NCBI GenBank assembly: GCA_024195265.1
Contig: JAJLRJ010000005.1
Coordinates: forward strand, 39,332,707-39,396,706
DNA: 64,000 nt
DNA from: Dendrophyllia cribrosa
Lineage: Eukaryota > Cnidaria > Anthozoa > Scleractinia > Dendrophylliidae
Direction: 5' to 3'
Positions 1 through 11,856 of the stretch are shown here, one piece after another; the first letter of the stretch is position 1; each line of letters opens with the position of its first letter. The notes beneath the pieces were generated by a model. That model searched no databases. It was not told the DNA's origin and saw only the letters and a program-made list of their open reading frames with translations. The position numbers and the translations under genes are program-made.

Positions 1-519
1 TGTGCCAAGAAACGGAAGCATTCCATTATTCTCAATCTCCATAGTGAACTTAACCGAAGAATGACAGTGGTTAAGACACATAATCTTAGAAATTCTGAGT
101 TTAATTATTACATTCCCAGACCGAGAACTGAACACACCAAAGGCAGCTTACACTACAGGGGATCTGTTCTGTGGAAAAGATCCCCTTAGAGATCAGACAG
201 CGGCCCAACTTGAACGATTTTAAAACCTCTTTATGTGTGAAAGATTATAATGAAACAATGATCATTTAAGTTTTTATAGCATTCTATTCTTACGTGTAAT
301 TTAGTTAAGTTTTATAGTTCAATTCTTAGTTTAATGTAGTTTGATAAATTGAAGACACCTTGATCGTAGTTTTCATTGTACTTAGCTTTATCTTTCTTAG
401 TTAAGTGGTTTTATAGGTAATGTACTCTAGTGTAGATTCACACGACTCCTAGGAAGACCATGTAAATATGATACGATTTCGTGTATAAATAAAGATTGAT
501 GCTGCTGATGATGATGGAG

Positions 520-880
520 CAATTTCTCCCCCGGTCGGGGAGGGGGGGGGGGGGGGGTGGGGTGGGGTGGGGGGACTCCCATATAAAAATGACTATGGTG
601 CTCGTCGGAAATTATCGAAAACCACCCTAAAAGGTACCAGAATCTCGTTTGATGGGCGTGGCTCAAAAGAATTTTTACCCCTAAGAGGTACCAATTCTAA
701 AACAACACATGTCATATTCTGTCATATTTTTTAGCTTTATATACCTAAAACGTTCCGCGTTAATTCTAACGGTGGTCATTTTAGATTTTAGTACCCTAAG
801 CGTTACCAATCTGCAAATTTTGACCCCTAAAAGGTACGACGAGCACCCCCGTCATTGTTATATGGTCCCCCCCCCCTGGG
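520..880. repeat. Poly-G-bounded inverted element E, copy 1
   Basis: A G-tract (541-574) and then GACTCCCATATAAAAATGAC-GTGCTCGTCG on the left, with CGACGAGCACCCCCGTCAT and a C-tract on the right, form inverted ends. The interior repeats CCCCTAAAAGGTACGAC and similar motifs. A related inverted copy is at 54803-55091, with partial copies near 42340-42440 and 55730-56110. Confidence 0.7.
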
Positions 881-882
881 AA

Positions 883-1367
883 TTTCTCACGCCTGACTTA
901 CAGATTTGAGTTATCCGGCCTTAGCTGATCGTATGATCCAATTAAAAATATAGTTGCGTTCATGAAAATATGGCACTTTTTTTGTAGGTTATTATCGTTC
1001 TGAACATTACAATAGACCCTTTGCATAACGTCACAAATATGTCAAAACAATAAGTGACTGAATGGCATGGAGAACAGTGGGATTTCGAAAACAATAAATA
1101 GACAATGGAACATTCCGATCACTAAACCGTGACTGGATGGCATTATTGTTATGCAAGGCATGTTATGACGATATGCAAAGGCCTATCACAGAGGTCTGAG
1201 GTCCTCCATGGAAACTTCTAAAATTTTCGGAACATCTTCGGACAACTTCGGACATCTTCGGGATAGATCGGGTTCTCTTCGTATTTGGTCGGGTCGCCTT
1301 CGGAAATCCTGGCACTCCCACTAAAAAATTCTCACGCCTATCACTCGGAAAAAATTGGCAGGTACAA
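883..1367 (+). repeat. Dispersed repeat C, copy 1, with inserted foldback
   Basis: The same repeat as 29551-29873. It is split by a roughly 175-bp foldback at about 1012-1190 whose ends read CCTTTGCATAACGTCA and TGACGATATGCAAAGG. The TTCGGACATCTTCGG-like section shows local internal repetition. Confidence 0.8.
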
Positions 1368-2031
1368 CATAGTTTCCTTAAAGGGAACTAAAATGATATG
1401 GAAAAACGGTGCAACGCCATTCCAAGAGTTTTCCTAAACATTCCCTGCTGCGTGTTCGTGAATATTATATTAAAATTGGGCTATTTTTGTTCGTTTACAT
1501 CCATGGCAATGCTTAAAAAAATGTACTAAATGGGATATGCAAATAAGATCAGTTTGTAAATAAAAAAAAACTGTTGTCACTGTTATAGTGTACCTTCTTA
1601 GCAGCGTTTAAATAAACCCTTAGCTAACTGATTTTAGCGACCGACCAATAATAAAATTAACCTGTGAAAAACGTCTGTGAAATTTAATAATAATTAAAGC
1701 GTGATTTTTTTTCTTTTGTAACCTTTATCAGCTATAAATGTCAATATGTAAAAATTTCAAATTAGTACAATTTTACTAAAATGTTCAAATGAATATGTTA
1801 ATCAGATAAGTTTAACCATATTAAATATTACAGCAACATTCACTTTCTGATCGCTGAAACTAACTCTTGCCTTGCTGTTGACTAGCTAAGAAAATTAACT
1901 TCTCGACACTTCTGAATTGCCGATAGGAAGTGTTGATATTCGTTGGGAAATACGGTCACATATTTTTCAGCGTTGGCTTGATATTGATCAGTGCACAAAG
2001 CTGGGTTCCGTCACCAACTTTAAATTGTTGG

Positions 2032-2037
2032 TTTATT
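2032..2037 (-). terminator. Candidate AATAAA for the CYSTM1-like gene
   Basis: Minus-strand AATAAA, 83 bp beyond the stop codon of the 94-codon ORF, a normal distance for a short 3' UTR. Confidence 0.5.
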
Positions 2038-2119
2038 TCTGACATATCGGGCCATTATTTCTGCGTTTTTCATGTCGCTTCATTCGTGGGATCGAGCGAA
2101 TTTTAGCCCCTCAACAGTA

Positions 2120-2404
2120 TCAATGCCATGACGGAAATGGTGGCAACAGCCAACAACACAAGCAAGCTGCACATAACGCTGCTAACAAGCTTTCTTCCTT
2201 CTGGCGAAAATAGGGATAATCATCGTAAACAAAGATTGTAGTTTGTGGAGCCATCATTGGATACGGCTGGTATGGCTGATCGGTGTACACCCCAGCATTC
2301 GGCGACCCGTTCGGAGGGAATTCACTTTGGAAAGGGGCACTTCCAGATTCGCCAGCTGGATAGTAGTGTGGTGGCTGAAAAGAAGGTTGTTGGTAATAGC
2401 TCAT
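2120..2404 (-). CDS. CYSTM1-like cysteine-rich tail-anchored protein
   Basis: A single-exon ORF of 94 residues. The N-terminal two thirds are rich in Pro, Tyr and Gln (PHYYPAG, QPYQPYPMMAP). The segment PQTTIFVYDD corresponds to the TT-V-Y-V-hydrophobic-acidic motif that precedes the membrane module in CYSTM1. The C-terminal EESLLAALCAACLCCWLL is the cysteine-rich hydrophobic segment typical of CYSTM proteins, followed by a short PPFPSWH tail. Family members are small membrane-associated proteins, some palmitoylated and stress-related in plants; the animal function is poorly known. The start has A at -3. A minus-strand AATAAA lies 83 bp after the stop. The cysteine count is lower than in the human protein. 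Introns in a longer form cannot be excluded. Confidence 0.72.
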   Translation of the reverse strand: MSYYQQPSFQPPHYYPAGESGSAPFQSEFPPNGSPNAGVYTDQPYQPYPMMAPQTTIFVYDDYPYFRQKEESLLAALCAACLCCWLLPPFPSWH

Positions 2405-3579
2405 GATGATTTTGCCCAGTGCTCAGTGGACGCGACGCGCTATGTAGAAGTTCAAACTTAACTCGGCCGCGAAATTCAGCGTTGTTACGAATCGAACAGG
2501 TGATGTCTTTGTTTACGGTTGTGGCCTCTTTGAAGAAATGATTTCTTCGTCGGGTTGATTTGTATTCGACTGCATGAATATTTCCGATCAATTTATGTAA
2601 TAGCTGCAATCGCTTCCAGGAATTAACCAAATTTGTTTTAGCTCAGTCAGCAGTTGTATTAGAATCAGTATTCACTTTACCGGACCCTTGTAGAATCTTC
2701 CCATCCAAGTACTTGTGAAGGACGCTTTTAAACAAGGTGGACAGTAGAGTTCTGTTGTTTCAACACCGCTTCGGCTCATAAATTTTCACCGCTTCTAAGT
2801 AACGACATTAAGGCGAAAGAATTTGACGCGTATTGTGCATTCTCCTTGTTGCCGATGACAATTTAATGTAAAAAATCCCCTGCAGTTTTAACCTTACCTT
2901 CCGCGGACAAAGGTGTGTCCTTTCTGCTTGTCTTTTGTTTCATAGTTTGAGAATTTTCCATTTAGTCAGAGACAGCTTAAGGACGCTACAAATCAGGTTA
3001 TAACCCGAAAACATGTAGTTTTTTAACGCAGTTACATATTTAATAAGCGTTTGCAGAAGCTGGTTGAGCGACAGGTTGATTAGCTCACATGCTATTTTTA
3101 TTATTCCAGCTGGTATTTTTTTTGTTTTGACGAGTAATACTAACCAATAAAATTAGTTTTTGACAAGGTAAACTGTTTACCTAACAGTGTTGCCCAACAG
3201 TACTGTTCTTTTATGAATGAAATTAAGTATAGTAAATTGTTCTCGCGGAAAATATAACATAAATTGAAGATACATGATTGTAAAACATGGTCAGCGCGCA
3301 GATATGACATTTTTCTTCGAGATTTCAACTCGATATTTTGCTAGTAAGCGCTGCGATGGATATCCAAGTGGTTTAAACTGCAAATTTACACCATACACCC
3401 CTTAAATGTATGCCACACTTACGCCCTTTTAAAGCAAAATGCTGCATCATGGGCCAGTGGGAATATTCAAGGTTAAAAATCGCTCGTCTGTTTTGGTTGC
3501 AAGGCTTGTTTTCATAGCCAAACTTCAAAATAAACGTGTTTAAATTGGAGCTTTTATTGAATTTGAAGCGATGTATGGC
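2405..3579. other. Non-coding stretch upstream of the CYSTM1-like gene
   Basis: This should include its promoter and 5' UTR. I see no TATA box I would defend and no second gene on the opposite strand; short frames here lack any family signal. Confidence 0.5.
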
Positions 3580-4000
3580 CCCCGAGGGGGGAGCGGTACT
3601 CTCATATGTGGATCTATAAAGCTATATGGGTTGGTGCCGCCGTGAAGGGTATGGAGTTTTAAAGCAGTTTAGTCTGAGATATGGTATAGAAATCAGAGAT
3701 GTTTGGTCTAGAATAGGGTATCATTTGCTGGGAAACCGATCAGTGGTATAAAGAAAAACCACGGAAATTTGGGAAAAATAAAGTGACACACTCAAACACC
3801 AAATATAGAGTTTCTAAAAATAGCGAGTTTGGGATATGGTAGGGATTTTTGTGCCTTGTCTAGAATAGAGTTGCAAAATGCAGCTGAACGTAGTCTGGTA
3901 TAGGATAAGAGTTTTAGAGTTCCAGCGTTTAGAGTCCCACACCACCACCCAATAATGTACAGAGCCCTCCCCCCCCCCCCCCCCCCTGTGTATGGCGTAA
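3580..4000. repeat. TAGGGTAT-type dispersed repeat with C-tract, copy 1
   Basis: Contains recurrent phrases such as TGCCGCCGTGAAGGGTATGG, CAGTTTAGTCTGAGATATGG and GTCTAGAATAGGGTATCA, ending in a C-tract at about 3971-3987. The opposite orientation occurs at 5755-6215 and a partial copy at 59335-59520. It is non-coding. Confidence 0.75.
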
Positions 4001-4109
4001 ACATAATTGGTATGGAATGATCGGCGCCTTCGCATTTTCTCCACGACAATATCTCTCTAAACAAGTAACTGTATTTGCAAAGACCACCGTAACGAAATAG
4101 AAGCACCGG

Positions 4110-5754
4110 ATCCTGTAGTAAATGATCTAATCAGCTATCAAATAATGAAACGATTTGATAAAAAAGCAAGGCTGATAAACGGTACGGAAATGACTATATT
4201 TGTAAAATATCCAATATTTCGAAAGGCACAGCCTTTCTTCTTCAGGGTCTTACCATGTCTCACAGATAATAACTCGTAAGGCAAAAAACGGAAGTGACAA
4301 AGTAAATGTAAATAACCCAAATAACGAAGCAATAGAAATAAGAAAAACATGCAACACGACACCACAGTAAATATTAGTAATGGAAACGGAGAAAGATGTC
4401 ATGTCTACTTTTTCTTTTTTATTATCATCTTAAAATAAATTTTGACTATATAAAATATACATTTTTACTCCCTTATTTTTTATCCTAAAATAAAATAAAA
4501 AATAAATTGCTTATTGAAAATATTTACGTACTCCATCTTTTCTCTCGTTCAAGAACTGAATGATGAACAAAAACAAAAATGAAATGAAATTTTTAGATAG
4601 ACTTATTCGTATTAAAATTTTATACCTTATTGGCACTTATTTTCGCGATTTTTTTAAATCAGTTAAGTCCCGCGAAAAAAGTAACCGCGAAAATTAACGA
4701 CGTGAAATTTAATTATACCCTGTGAAAACCCTTTATGCACGTTAATGAAATGCCAGGCATTACAACATATCTTTCAATAAACCTGCCATTCATATCTTTC
4801 AACGTTGTGCAACGTTGTGCAAACGAACATGTAAAGCTGGTTTAATAAGTTTTAATGTGGTTCTAAAATCGCAAAAATGGCTGTGCACGATAAAATCTGT
4901 AGCGCCGAATTTGAGATGATCAGTTTGCATCTGCCTCCTCCAGTCTCTTCTTCTTCGGTACTTGACACCTGACGCGAGAAAGCGGAGAACGGGAAAAGGC
5001 AGGATCAGCATCTGGAAGATTTTCGCTAAATTTAGTCCCTTTTAGTACGATTTTACTGCCAAATCGCGAATTCCTCTTCTATTTTCGCGCCCGCGAAAGG
5101 TACAGTCGAAAAAGCCTCGATCTGATCCTAAGCGACTTTAGTTCTATCAACCAGCGGTTCCTTCGATGAAAGCGGGAAACAAGGCAACAACGAAACACTA
5201 CGAAACAAGGTAGGGAAAAAGTTCTCTCATATAAAGTATATAACGGGCCCCTTACTCGAAGGCTCTTAATCATTTCCAAGGTCTCTTGTTCTCCTCTTTT
5301 ATGCTGCATACAACGCCCTCGTGATGGATAGTTAACCACTTGATCAGCATCAATTTTGTTTCCTCTTGAGCAAGAGCAAGCACCTTTTCAGCCATAATTG
5401 CTGGTCTAGACAAATGTCCTTTACAGCTACAGTTTAACGCTCATTTTAATCTTCCAAATTGGAATTATTTTAAAGTCTTTAAACAGTTGATAAGGAAAAT
5501 ACAAAAGAAATGAAAATTTAATGGAGGCTTGTAATCCTAATACACTGAACAGCTATGAAATGCTAATATTATTAAGTTACAACCACTAGTGGATATAAAC
5601 TGTGGTAGTATTACTAATAAGCATTTCATTTTTTTATGAGAAGTCTACAACATTTGCATTCCGTCCTGCTTTTCATATGTAAATCATGTTGTTCTTTATA
5701 CCCCAACTAGTTTTTGTTCAGCATAATTTACATATAAATTAGCACACAGGTCTA
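4110..5754. other. AT-rich stretch with no recognised feature
   Basis: AT-rich sequence with A/T runs near 4410-4510. Only short unrelated frames; nothing I can name. Confidence 0.5.
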
Positions 5755-6215
5755 TTACCCGGAGCGGGGGGAGGGGGTGGGGGGCACACTTTGCAAATGT
5801 TTGGGCGGGGGTGTGCTGCTGGGACTCTGAGACCCTTAACCTATACTAGACCATTTTAGCTGCATTTTGCAACCCTATTCTAGACTAAAACACCAAAAAA
5901 CCCTACCCTATCCTAGACCTATGCCAGACTCGCTATTTTCCAGAAACTCATCACTATCACAGTCTAATATGCCAGTAAAAATGCTGTACTGCCCACCATA
6001 CCGATTTTTAAATGCCATTTGGCAGTAAACATTGTCTAGACTAAATTCTCCATGCGACTGATCAGTTTGGCAGAAAATGATACCCCCCTACTCTAGACCA
6101 AAAATTTCTGATTACTATACCCTATCCCAGACTAAACTGCCTGAAAACCATACCCTTCACAGCGGCACATACCTATATAGCTCACATATGGGAGTACCCC
6201 CCTCCCACCCGGGCT
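5755..6215. repeat. TAGGGTAT-type dispersed repeat, inverted copy 2
   Basis: Begins with a G-rich tract and carries the complements of the copy-1 phrases (CCCTATTCTAGACTAAAACA, CTATACCCTATCCCAGAC), ending CTCACATATGGGAGTACCCC. Confidence 0.75.
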
Positions 6216-6410
6216 ATTACCTTTACAGTCAAACCTGTCCTTGGTACAGACACCTCCACAATATGGACATGGCTCTCTTTTATCTAGAAATAATTAATGG
6301 CCAATAAAGGCCCAGTAGGCCCCTTCTGAAATTTTAGGGACCCTTTTTTCAAGAAAGTGGAATTTCTCTTGACTGAATTTTGATTTTTGGTTCTCTTGGA
6401 ATTGAAAGGG

Positions 6411-6624
6411 TTAACCCTTTCAATTCCAGAGTTAATTATGAAGACATGTAGTGTAGTTCTAACTTTTGAGTCTGTCAACAAAATCCTATGGTGTGACCAT
6501 TCAAATGAAACCTCTTTGGCAGTACTTTTGCATGGTGCCACTTGTTTTTCAATCTTTTACAACATTAAATTTTGGATTTTTCTTGAATTTTGATTTTTGG
6601 TACTATTGAGATTGAAAGGGTTAC
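6411..6624 (+). mobile_element. TTAACCCTTT-ended MITE (family A), complete copy
   Basis: About 214 bp. It opens with TTAACCCTTTCAATTCCAGAG and closes with TTGAGATTGAAAGGGTTA, so the ends are inverted. The core holds TTTTGAGTCTG and TGGTGTGACCATTCAAATGA. Family A recurs many times here; a second copy's right end (about 6354-6414) abuts this one directly. Confidence 0.8.
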
Positions 6625-7360
6625 TTAGAACCTAAAATGCTGCCTTGCTGACGCAGTCCATGCACTGTTTCACCTGAGTATAGCCTAAAAGTATATCTTC
6701 TACCTTGCCCCTATTAAGTTTGGCTTATTCAGATTCACCATGATTGATACACTGAGGGAGTTACAATTGCAGGACTTGTATGTTTTGCCTCCTTTCAATC
6801 AAATCCTTGTGCCTCAGGTGCCCACGGTACTGGCCAATGAAATACAACAACACCATGCGGGGATGATGTTTCATCTCAGTGTCTTGTATTGCGGTTTAAT
6901 ATCAACATTGCACTAAAGTTAAGTTGAACATGGGGTGCTTTAAGGCACTCTAAACAAATTGCATGGTATATAATATTTCCTGCTATTAACTAGCAGATTT
7001 ATTCTTCTTAACCAAATCAAAAATGACAGAGCAGATCAGCATGTCCCTGTATTTTAAGAATGCTTAATACAGCTTTTTTTTATAGAACTTCATTGAAATA
7101 TAGTACAACACAACGACGTACGACAAAAACAACAGAAATAGTTGAAAAGGAAAAAAATACATTAAAAAATTACATAAAAGCGTAAAAGATGTTGTAGTAC
7201 CCTGTCAGTCTTTCTCTAAACTAACGCACACTTGTTACAAACTTATGTCAAATCATGTAAAGTTAATGATGAATTTATGGAATGCAAATTTCAAGCCTGA
7301 CTGTAATTTTTTTACAACTTTGTCAATAGAAAAGCTTATGTTTTAAAGTCCAGAACCACC

Positions 7361-7565
7361 TTAAAGAATCTGACCCACCCAGTTTGCATTGTGCACCCAC
7401 GTTGGTTCATCCGCTATTTTCTGAGGGCCCCGGAAGTCCATACTGTATTGTAGATGAGAAATTCACTCATGCAAGAGGTGATATGCATGCCCAAATATGG
7501 AATAGAGCCGTATCATAACAATAATAGAAGCGCGCAATGCAAACTGGGTGGGTCAGATTCTTTAA
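7361..7565. mobile_element. TTAA MITE with 31-bp perfect TIRs
   Basis: TIRs 7361-7391 and 7535-7565 are identical complements, TTAAAGAATCTGACCCACCC at the outer end, with TTAA at both boundaries. The element is 205 bp. Confidence 0.85.
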
Positions 7566-8109
7566 ACTTTTGAAAATTTGCAAAAGTTTGTAAAAAGTTA
7601 TATCTTCGACGTGGGGATCACAGAGCTAAAATTAAGGGTGTTTTTTAGTAGGTAATGTATTGTTGCTATGGATCTGTTAGATCTGAGCATTTGTTTGATA
7701 CCATTATTGTAGCATCAACTGACAAAAGGTGGTAGTATTGATCCATCAAAGTGTAAGTGATAGAAAATGCTGGTAATTATTGGGAGTCACTAACCCTAAC
7801 CACACCCCTCTTGTCCTCCCTCACCCCCCCACACTTCCGTCTTTAGCAGTGCACTGAATCGATATTCATTGGTTTGCTGAGACAGTGTATAAAGTACTAA
7901 TGAATTGACGTCTGTTCAACTGTTGTGCTTCCCTTGACCAAGACAGTCTTTTTTTTACAACTATCATTAGAATTTTATTGGGAAATAGAAGAAAAATCTA
8001 TGGAAATTAAGATATTGATGTTTGTGTGATCATGTATAATTACTTCACTAAGCCTTTTGGATCATGGAAATATGCTGTGCTTTGTATTAAATAAGTGTCA
8101 GTTTAGAAA

Positions 8110-8310
8110 GAGTTTTCATCTTTCAAAAACTTGAAATTTAAAAGCCTAAAATGCTGGAAAATGCAGTTTCCGGTGTTTCATTTTCAAAAAGTTTTGGGGG
8201 TGCATGCCTCCGGACCCCCTGGCCCTAGAAAGGACGGCAGAAGCCCGTCCATTGTGTCCGAAACATTTGTACCCCGCCCCCAGTTTTTCAAGGCTTGCTA
8301 CGGCCCTGAT
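8110..8310 (+). repeat. Dispersed repeat with CCTCCGGACCCCCT motif
   Basis: ATGCTGGAAAATGCAGTTTC, then GGGGGTGCATGCCTCCGGAC and CGGCAGAAGCCCGTCC, a phrase pattern of abundant coral repeats. The frame through it is not a gene. Confidence 0.5.
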
Positions 8311-8488
8311 CTGCCTATACTGCTAATTGCAAGCATCGCTATTCTCTGGATAAATCAGTCCCTGGGGCATTTTTGTTGAAAATGGAGGGGCACAATTTAA
8401 AAAAACAAAGATTATTGAGAAGTCATCCTTCCTGGAATATTGTGCATAAACTAACATTCAGTTAGCCATATATCTCTTAAGTTGTGTT

Positions 8489-8635
8489 CGGCAGTTCTAA
8501 CGTTTTAGTCTTTGGATTAAATCCTATGATATGACCATTTCAATGAAAGCAAATGAGCATTATACTTCCCTATTTTATTGATTGTTTCAATATGTTACAA
8601 AATAAAATATTTATTATTTTATTTTGAGTTAGGCC
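8489..8635 (+). mobile_element. Family A MITE, degenerate copy
   Basis: Recognisable core GTTCTAACGTTTTAGTCTTT and CCTATGATATGACCATTTCA; the ends are decayed. Confidence 0.6.
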
Positions 8636-8639
8636 ACTC

Positions 8640-9990
8640 CAGCGAGTGATAAAGGCTAGGATTGAACTGAAAGCTAATGACAAACTAAAAAGCAATGCGA
8701 TGTAGGGTAATTTTCATTTCCAGGGCACTATAGTCATTTAAAAACTATATGCTTACCGGCTAAATCAAGGCATGTTGTACAATATAGCAGAAATACAATT
8801 TAAAAGCTGCTGCAAGTTATAACTCTTAAATAGAAAGAGAGCACTATAGTATTCTCACGCACGCTTTTGACATAAATATTATATCACACATGCATGCTTG
8901 CTTATGTATTTCTATCTAGTTGAACCCTTTAAGCCCCGATTGCGCCTTATGGCACATTATCACATAACATGTTCAATATCTGGTCAAATTCAATGAGTTT
9001 TTGCCACCAAAATGGTCTTGAAAAGATCTACCCATTGAACACATAAAATCATACCCCCTACTCTATGTGATGTGATTGACCACCCCACAAACATTTCAAT
9101 GTTTTTTTTTTATAATGCACATGTGCTCTAAGATGAAACCCGTGTTATTCTACTTATACCGAGAGCTTCAAAATGAGGTATAGTTTGGGGGTTATATCTA
9201 GAATGTATGAAGACTAGGACGTAAAGTTTAAAACGTTTTTAGTTTTACGTTTTAAACCCATTTCTATCAAAGCCACAACTTCCTCCATTTAAAATGACAT
9301 TAGTTATGAATTTTACTAATCAAAACCTTGTAAATGGTATATCATACATGGTCATTGAGTTTTTAGTTACCAGTTTGGAAAAAGGGGATTTTCCTCGGGG
9401 CTTAAAGGGTTAATGGAAAAAGAAACATGTTATACTTGATATCATAATTTTTATTGTTAATTTAAAGCTTAAATTAGTTTGTGTGGACAATGAACAGAAC
9501 TTGCCATGCATATGTCATTGTGGTTTGCAAGTCATGTTCATTTACACACAAAAGCATAAAAATGCAATTCATGGCTTCGAAATTATCAAACCTAAAAGCA
9601 TTCATGCTATTCTTATGGGAAGGTCAATGTATTTCTAACTTGACAATAAGTCTGTATATAATCTGCCTAAATTGGATGTTTATAATTCCCTGACAACAAA
9701 TTATAGACCTGGTGCCGGATGTTTGAAAGTCGATTAATGCGACAATTCCAGGATAAAAACGTGACCAAGGACTTTTGAGTTTTTGGAAAATGAATTGATT
9801 AGGTATGTAACTGGTTTCAAAGTGGCTGCAAATCCTGGCTTTAAACAACCCGAGCCGTTTCCTTTGATGGAACTTTTCATTTTGTAAAAAGTTTCTACTT
9901 CATTACAGCTGAGCCCTTTATACTTTAGGAGGAAACGCTAATTAGAAACAAAGTAGATTGCTAAGTTGAGCACCTAGAGACAAGCGAACA
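8640..9990. other. Stretch with no recognised gene
   Basis: Contains a repeat-like phrase AACCCTTTAAGCCCCGATTG near 8925 and its inverted partner TCGGGGCTTAAAGGGTTAA near 9395, so about 8925-9411 may be another foldback element. No coding signal. Confidence 0.45.
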
Positions 9991-10004
9991 TGAATCCTTT
10001 ACAA

Positions 10005-10351
10005 TAGCCTGCGTAGCAGGCGTCGGGGAGAAGGGAACTGGGGAGAGAGGGAAAGGACGCCTGCAATAAAGACCCCCATTTGTTCATTTCTGCGGACGCT
10101 GGCGGCCGCAAATTCTGATTGGCTAATTCGCGCTGGGCGGTAAACAAGGTAAATTCCCGCGTGAAGTCATCCATGCGTAAAAGCGTGTGCCAGTTTCTGA
10201 TTGGTGAACGTATTGACAGTTGACGTAATTCGATTACAAGGAAATCGGTGGGCGTAATGCGAATAGCCCGGTTCTTATAGCAGGCGTTCCTTCCCTTCTC
10301 CCCCTTTCGTTTCTCGCGCCCCCTCCCCGTTTACGCCTGCCACACAGGCTA
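10005..10351. mobile_element. MITE with 9-bp target duplication (Mutator-like?)
   Basis: Inverted ends TAGCCTGCGTAGCAGGCG and CGCCTGCCACACAGGCTA are flanked by the exact direct repeat CCTTTACAA (9996-10004 and 10352-10360). A 9-bp duplication is typical of Mutator-like elements. The element is GC-richer than its surroundings. Confidence 0.8.
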
Positions 10352-10487
10352 CCTTTACAATAAAAAGGCTAGCACGTTTTGTTGTTGGATATTAATAAGA
10401 ATGGTAACTTGACTAACTTGTTCGTATACCTGTATATCTTTTCCGGGGCTGTATATGGCAAACATGGTCTTTGTACCACTAAGCTCT

Positions 10488-10986
10488 TTAACCCTTTCAC
10501 TCCCAGAGTCAATAATCGACTGTGACATGTAGTGTACAGAGGCACCGGAGCATTTTGAAACGTGGGGGTGGTAGCGCATACCCCTAGTTTTTACTCAAAT
10601 TTCCCAAAATGTCCTTTGCGTACATGTAGTTCGTTGGCACAAGCAAACCTCTTTGCAATCTTAACAGTGCGTGATTGATTGGCTTCTCGAACACAGGCCG
10701 GAGCTGTTAAAAAAAGTCCTATAACATATTGTTTCGCCAAGCGCGATCCTAATGAAATGATTTGTGAAAAGATCACGAGACTGAATATTTTGTTAAACCA
10801 ATTTTATGCTGCGCTAGCGATATTTTCGCTCCGCCGCCTATGTACTGTAGTTCAAGCTTTTGAGTCCGTGGACAAAGTCCGATGTTGTGACCATTCAAAT
10901 GAAACCTCTTTTGCAGTACGCTTGCATGGTATACCATTTGTTTTTTTACTATTTGACAAAATTAAATTTGGGAGTTAAAGGTTTAA
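10488..10986 (+). mobile_element. Family A MITE interrupted by about 300 bp
   Basis: The left end TTTAACCCTTTCACTCCCAG is at 10488-10541 and the core resumes at about 10850 (GAGTCCGTGGACAAAGTCC, GTGACCATTCAAATGAAACC), ending GGGAGTTAAAGGTTTAA. The intervening DNA is an unrecognised insertion. Confidence 0.65.
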
Positions 10987-11389
10987 ACAAATCATGTCGC
11001 TTGCCTCGCGTGATAAGCAAAAAGCAAATCCGGCGACCCATAAAAAACTCATAACTCCACTGTCTCTGAGATTTTGTGATGTGTACCTTTTCAATGTTAA
11101 AAACGTCGTCTTTATCACCACACAGCCAAAATGAATGGTTTAAATTCCAACATTGTAAAAGTGGAAAAAGAAAAGCGCGCTGACATTGTCCAAGATTGTA
11201 GGTACGGAAGGTAAACTTAGTTTTTAATTCGAATACGGTCGAACTTTGTGGACAGTTCTCTTGGTCCCGAAGACATTAAATTCATACAATTTCTATAGCT
11301 ATCTCTATACTGCGGACACTCGGGTATGTGATGTGGTATCTGTTTGAAGGAGATTCGACTGTAATAACATTCTATAAAATGTGCTAAAC

Positions 11390-11502
11390 ACGTGAAAAAA
11401 TAGTAAAAATAAATGAAAAATTGTAAAAAGTGTCATGGTGATTGAGTTCAACAATTTGACACTTTTTACAATTTTTCATTTATTTTTACTATTTTTTCAC
11501 GT
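11390..11502. repeat. 46-bp perfect palindrome with 21-nt loop
   Basis: Arms 11390-11435 and 11457-11502 are exact reverse complements (AT-rich, with TGACACTTTTTACA at the loop side). Pairing continues with mismatches beyond both arms into CACATTTT segments. It lies in the presumed 3' region of the SPARC-like gene and overlaps its only AATAAA. Confidence 0.85.
11479..11484 (-). terminator. Candidate AATAAA polyadenylation signal of the SPARC-like gene
   Basis: This is the only AATAAA I find on the minus strand within about 350 bp after the stop at 11816. It lies inside the right arm of a long palindrome (11390-11502), so the mRNA 3' end may coincide with a hairpin. The position is plausible but not proven. 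Confidence 0.45.
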
Positions 11503-11815
11503 TTTTAACACATTTTAACACATTTTTGGTGTCTGGAGAACATTCACGTTTACTCCTATTTCAATTACATTCTATGCTGGTCAAGAACTTCCGAAACAGT
11601 GTCTTTTAACAAACAATGAAAGCAGCTGTTTTGCACATAATTTAGAGATGCTAGACATCGTCAGAAAAAAAACACCTAATTTTCTAACTATCTAAGTGTC
11701 TATTGAGTTAAATATACAGACTTGCGCCGTCGCAATCTCTCTTCTTGTTCACTGGTATAAACTGTCTACGGTGACAGCACATGAATCACGGTGAACAATT
11801 CAAATGATAACGAGT

Positions 11816-11856
11816 CTATGGCAGGTCTCCAACATCCACATCCTCAACTATGTTAT
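11816..11856 (-). CDS. SPARC-like gene, exon 7 (C-terminal tail and stop)
   Basis: A terminal coding segment of 41 nt after a TTGCTTCAG acceptor. With the G left over from exon 6 it reads D-NIVEDVDVGDLP-stop (TAG at 11818-11816). The phase matches exactly, the tail is acidic like the C-terminus of SPARC proteins, and the acceptor has a good pyrimidine tract. The 3' UTR continues toward 11.5 kb. Confidence 0.85.

Noticed and set aside
8131..8379. 82-codon plus-strand ORF with SGPPGPRKDGR
   Set aside because: The DNA is a dispersed coral repeat (CCTCCGGACCCCCT type); the Gly/Pro stretch is its translation, not a collagen.
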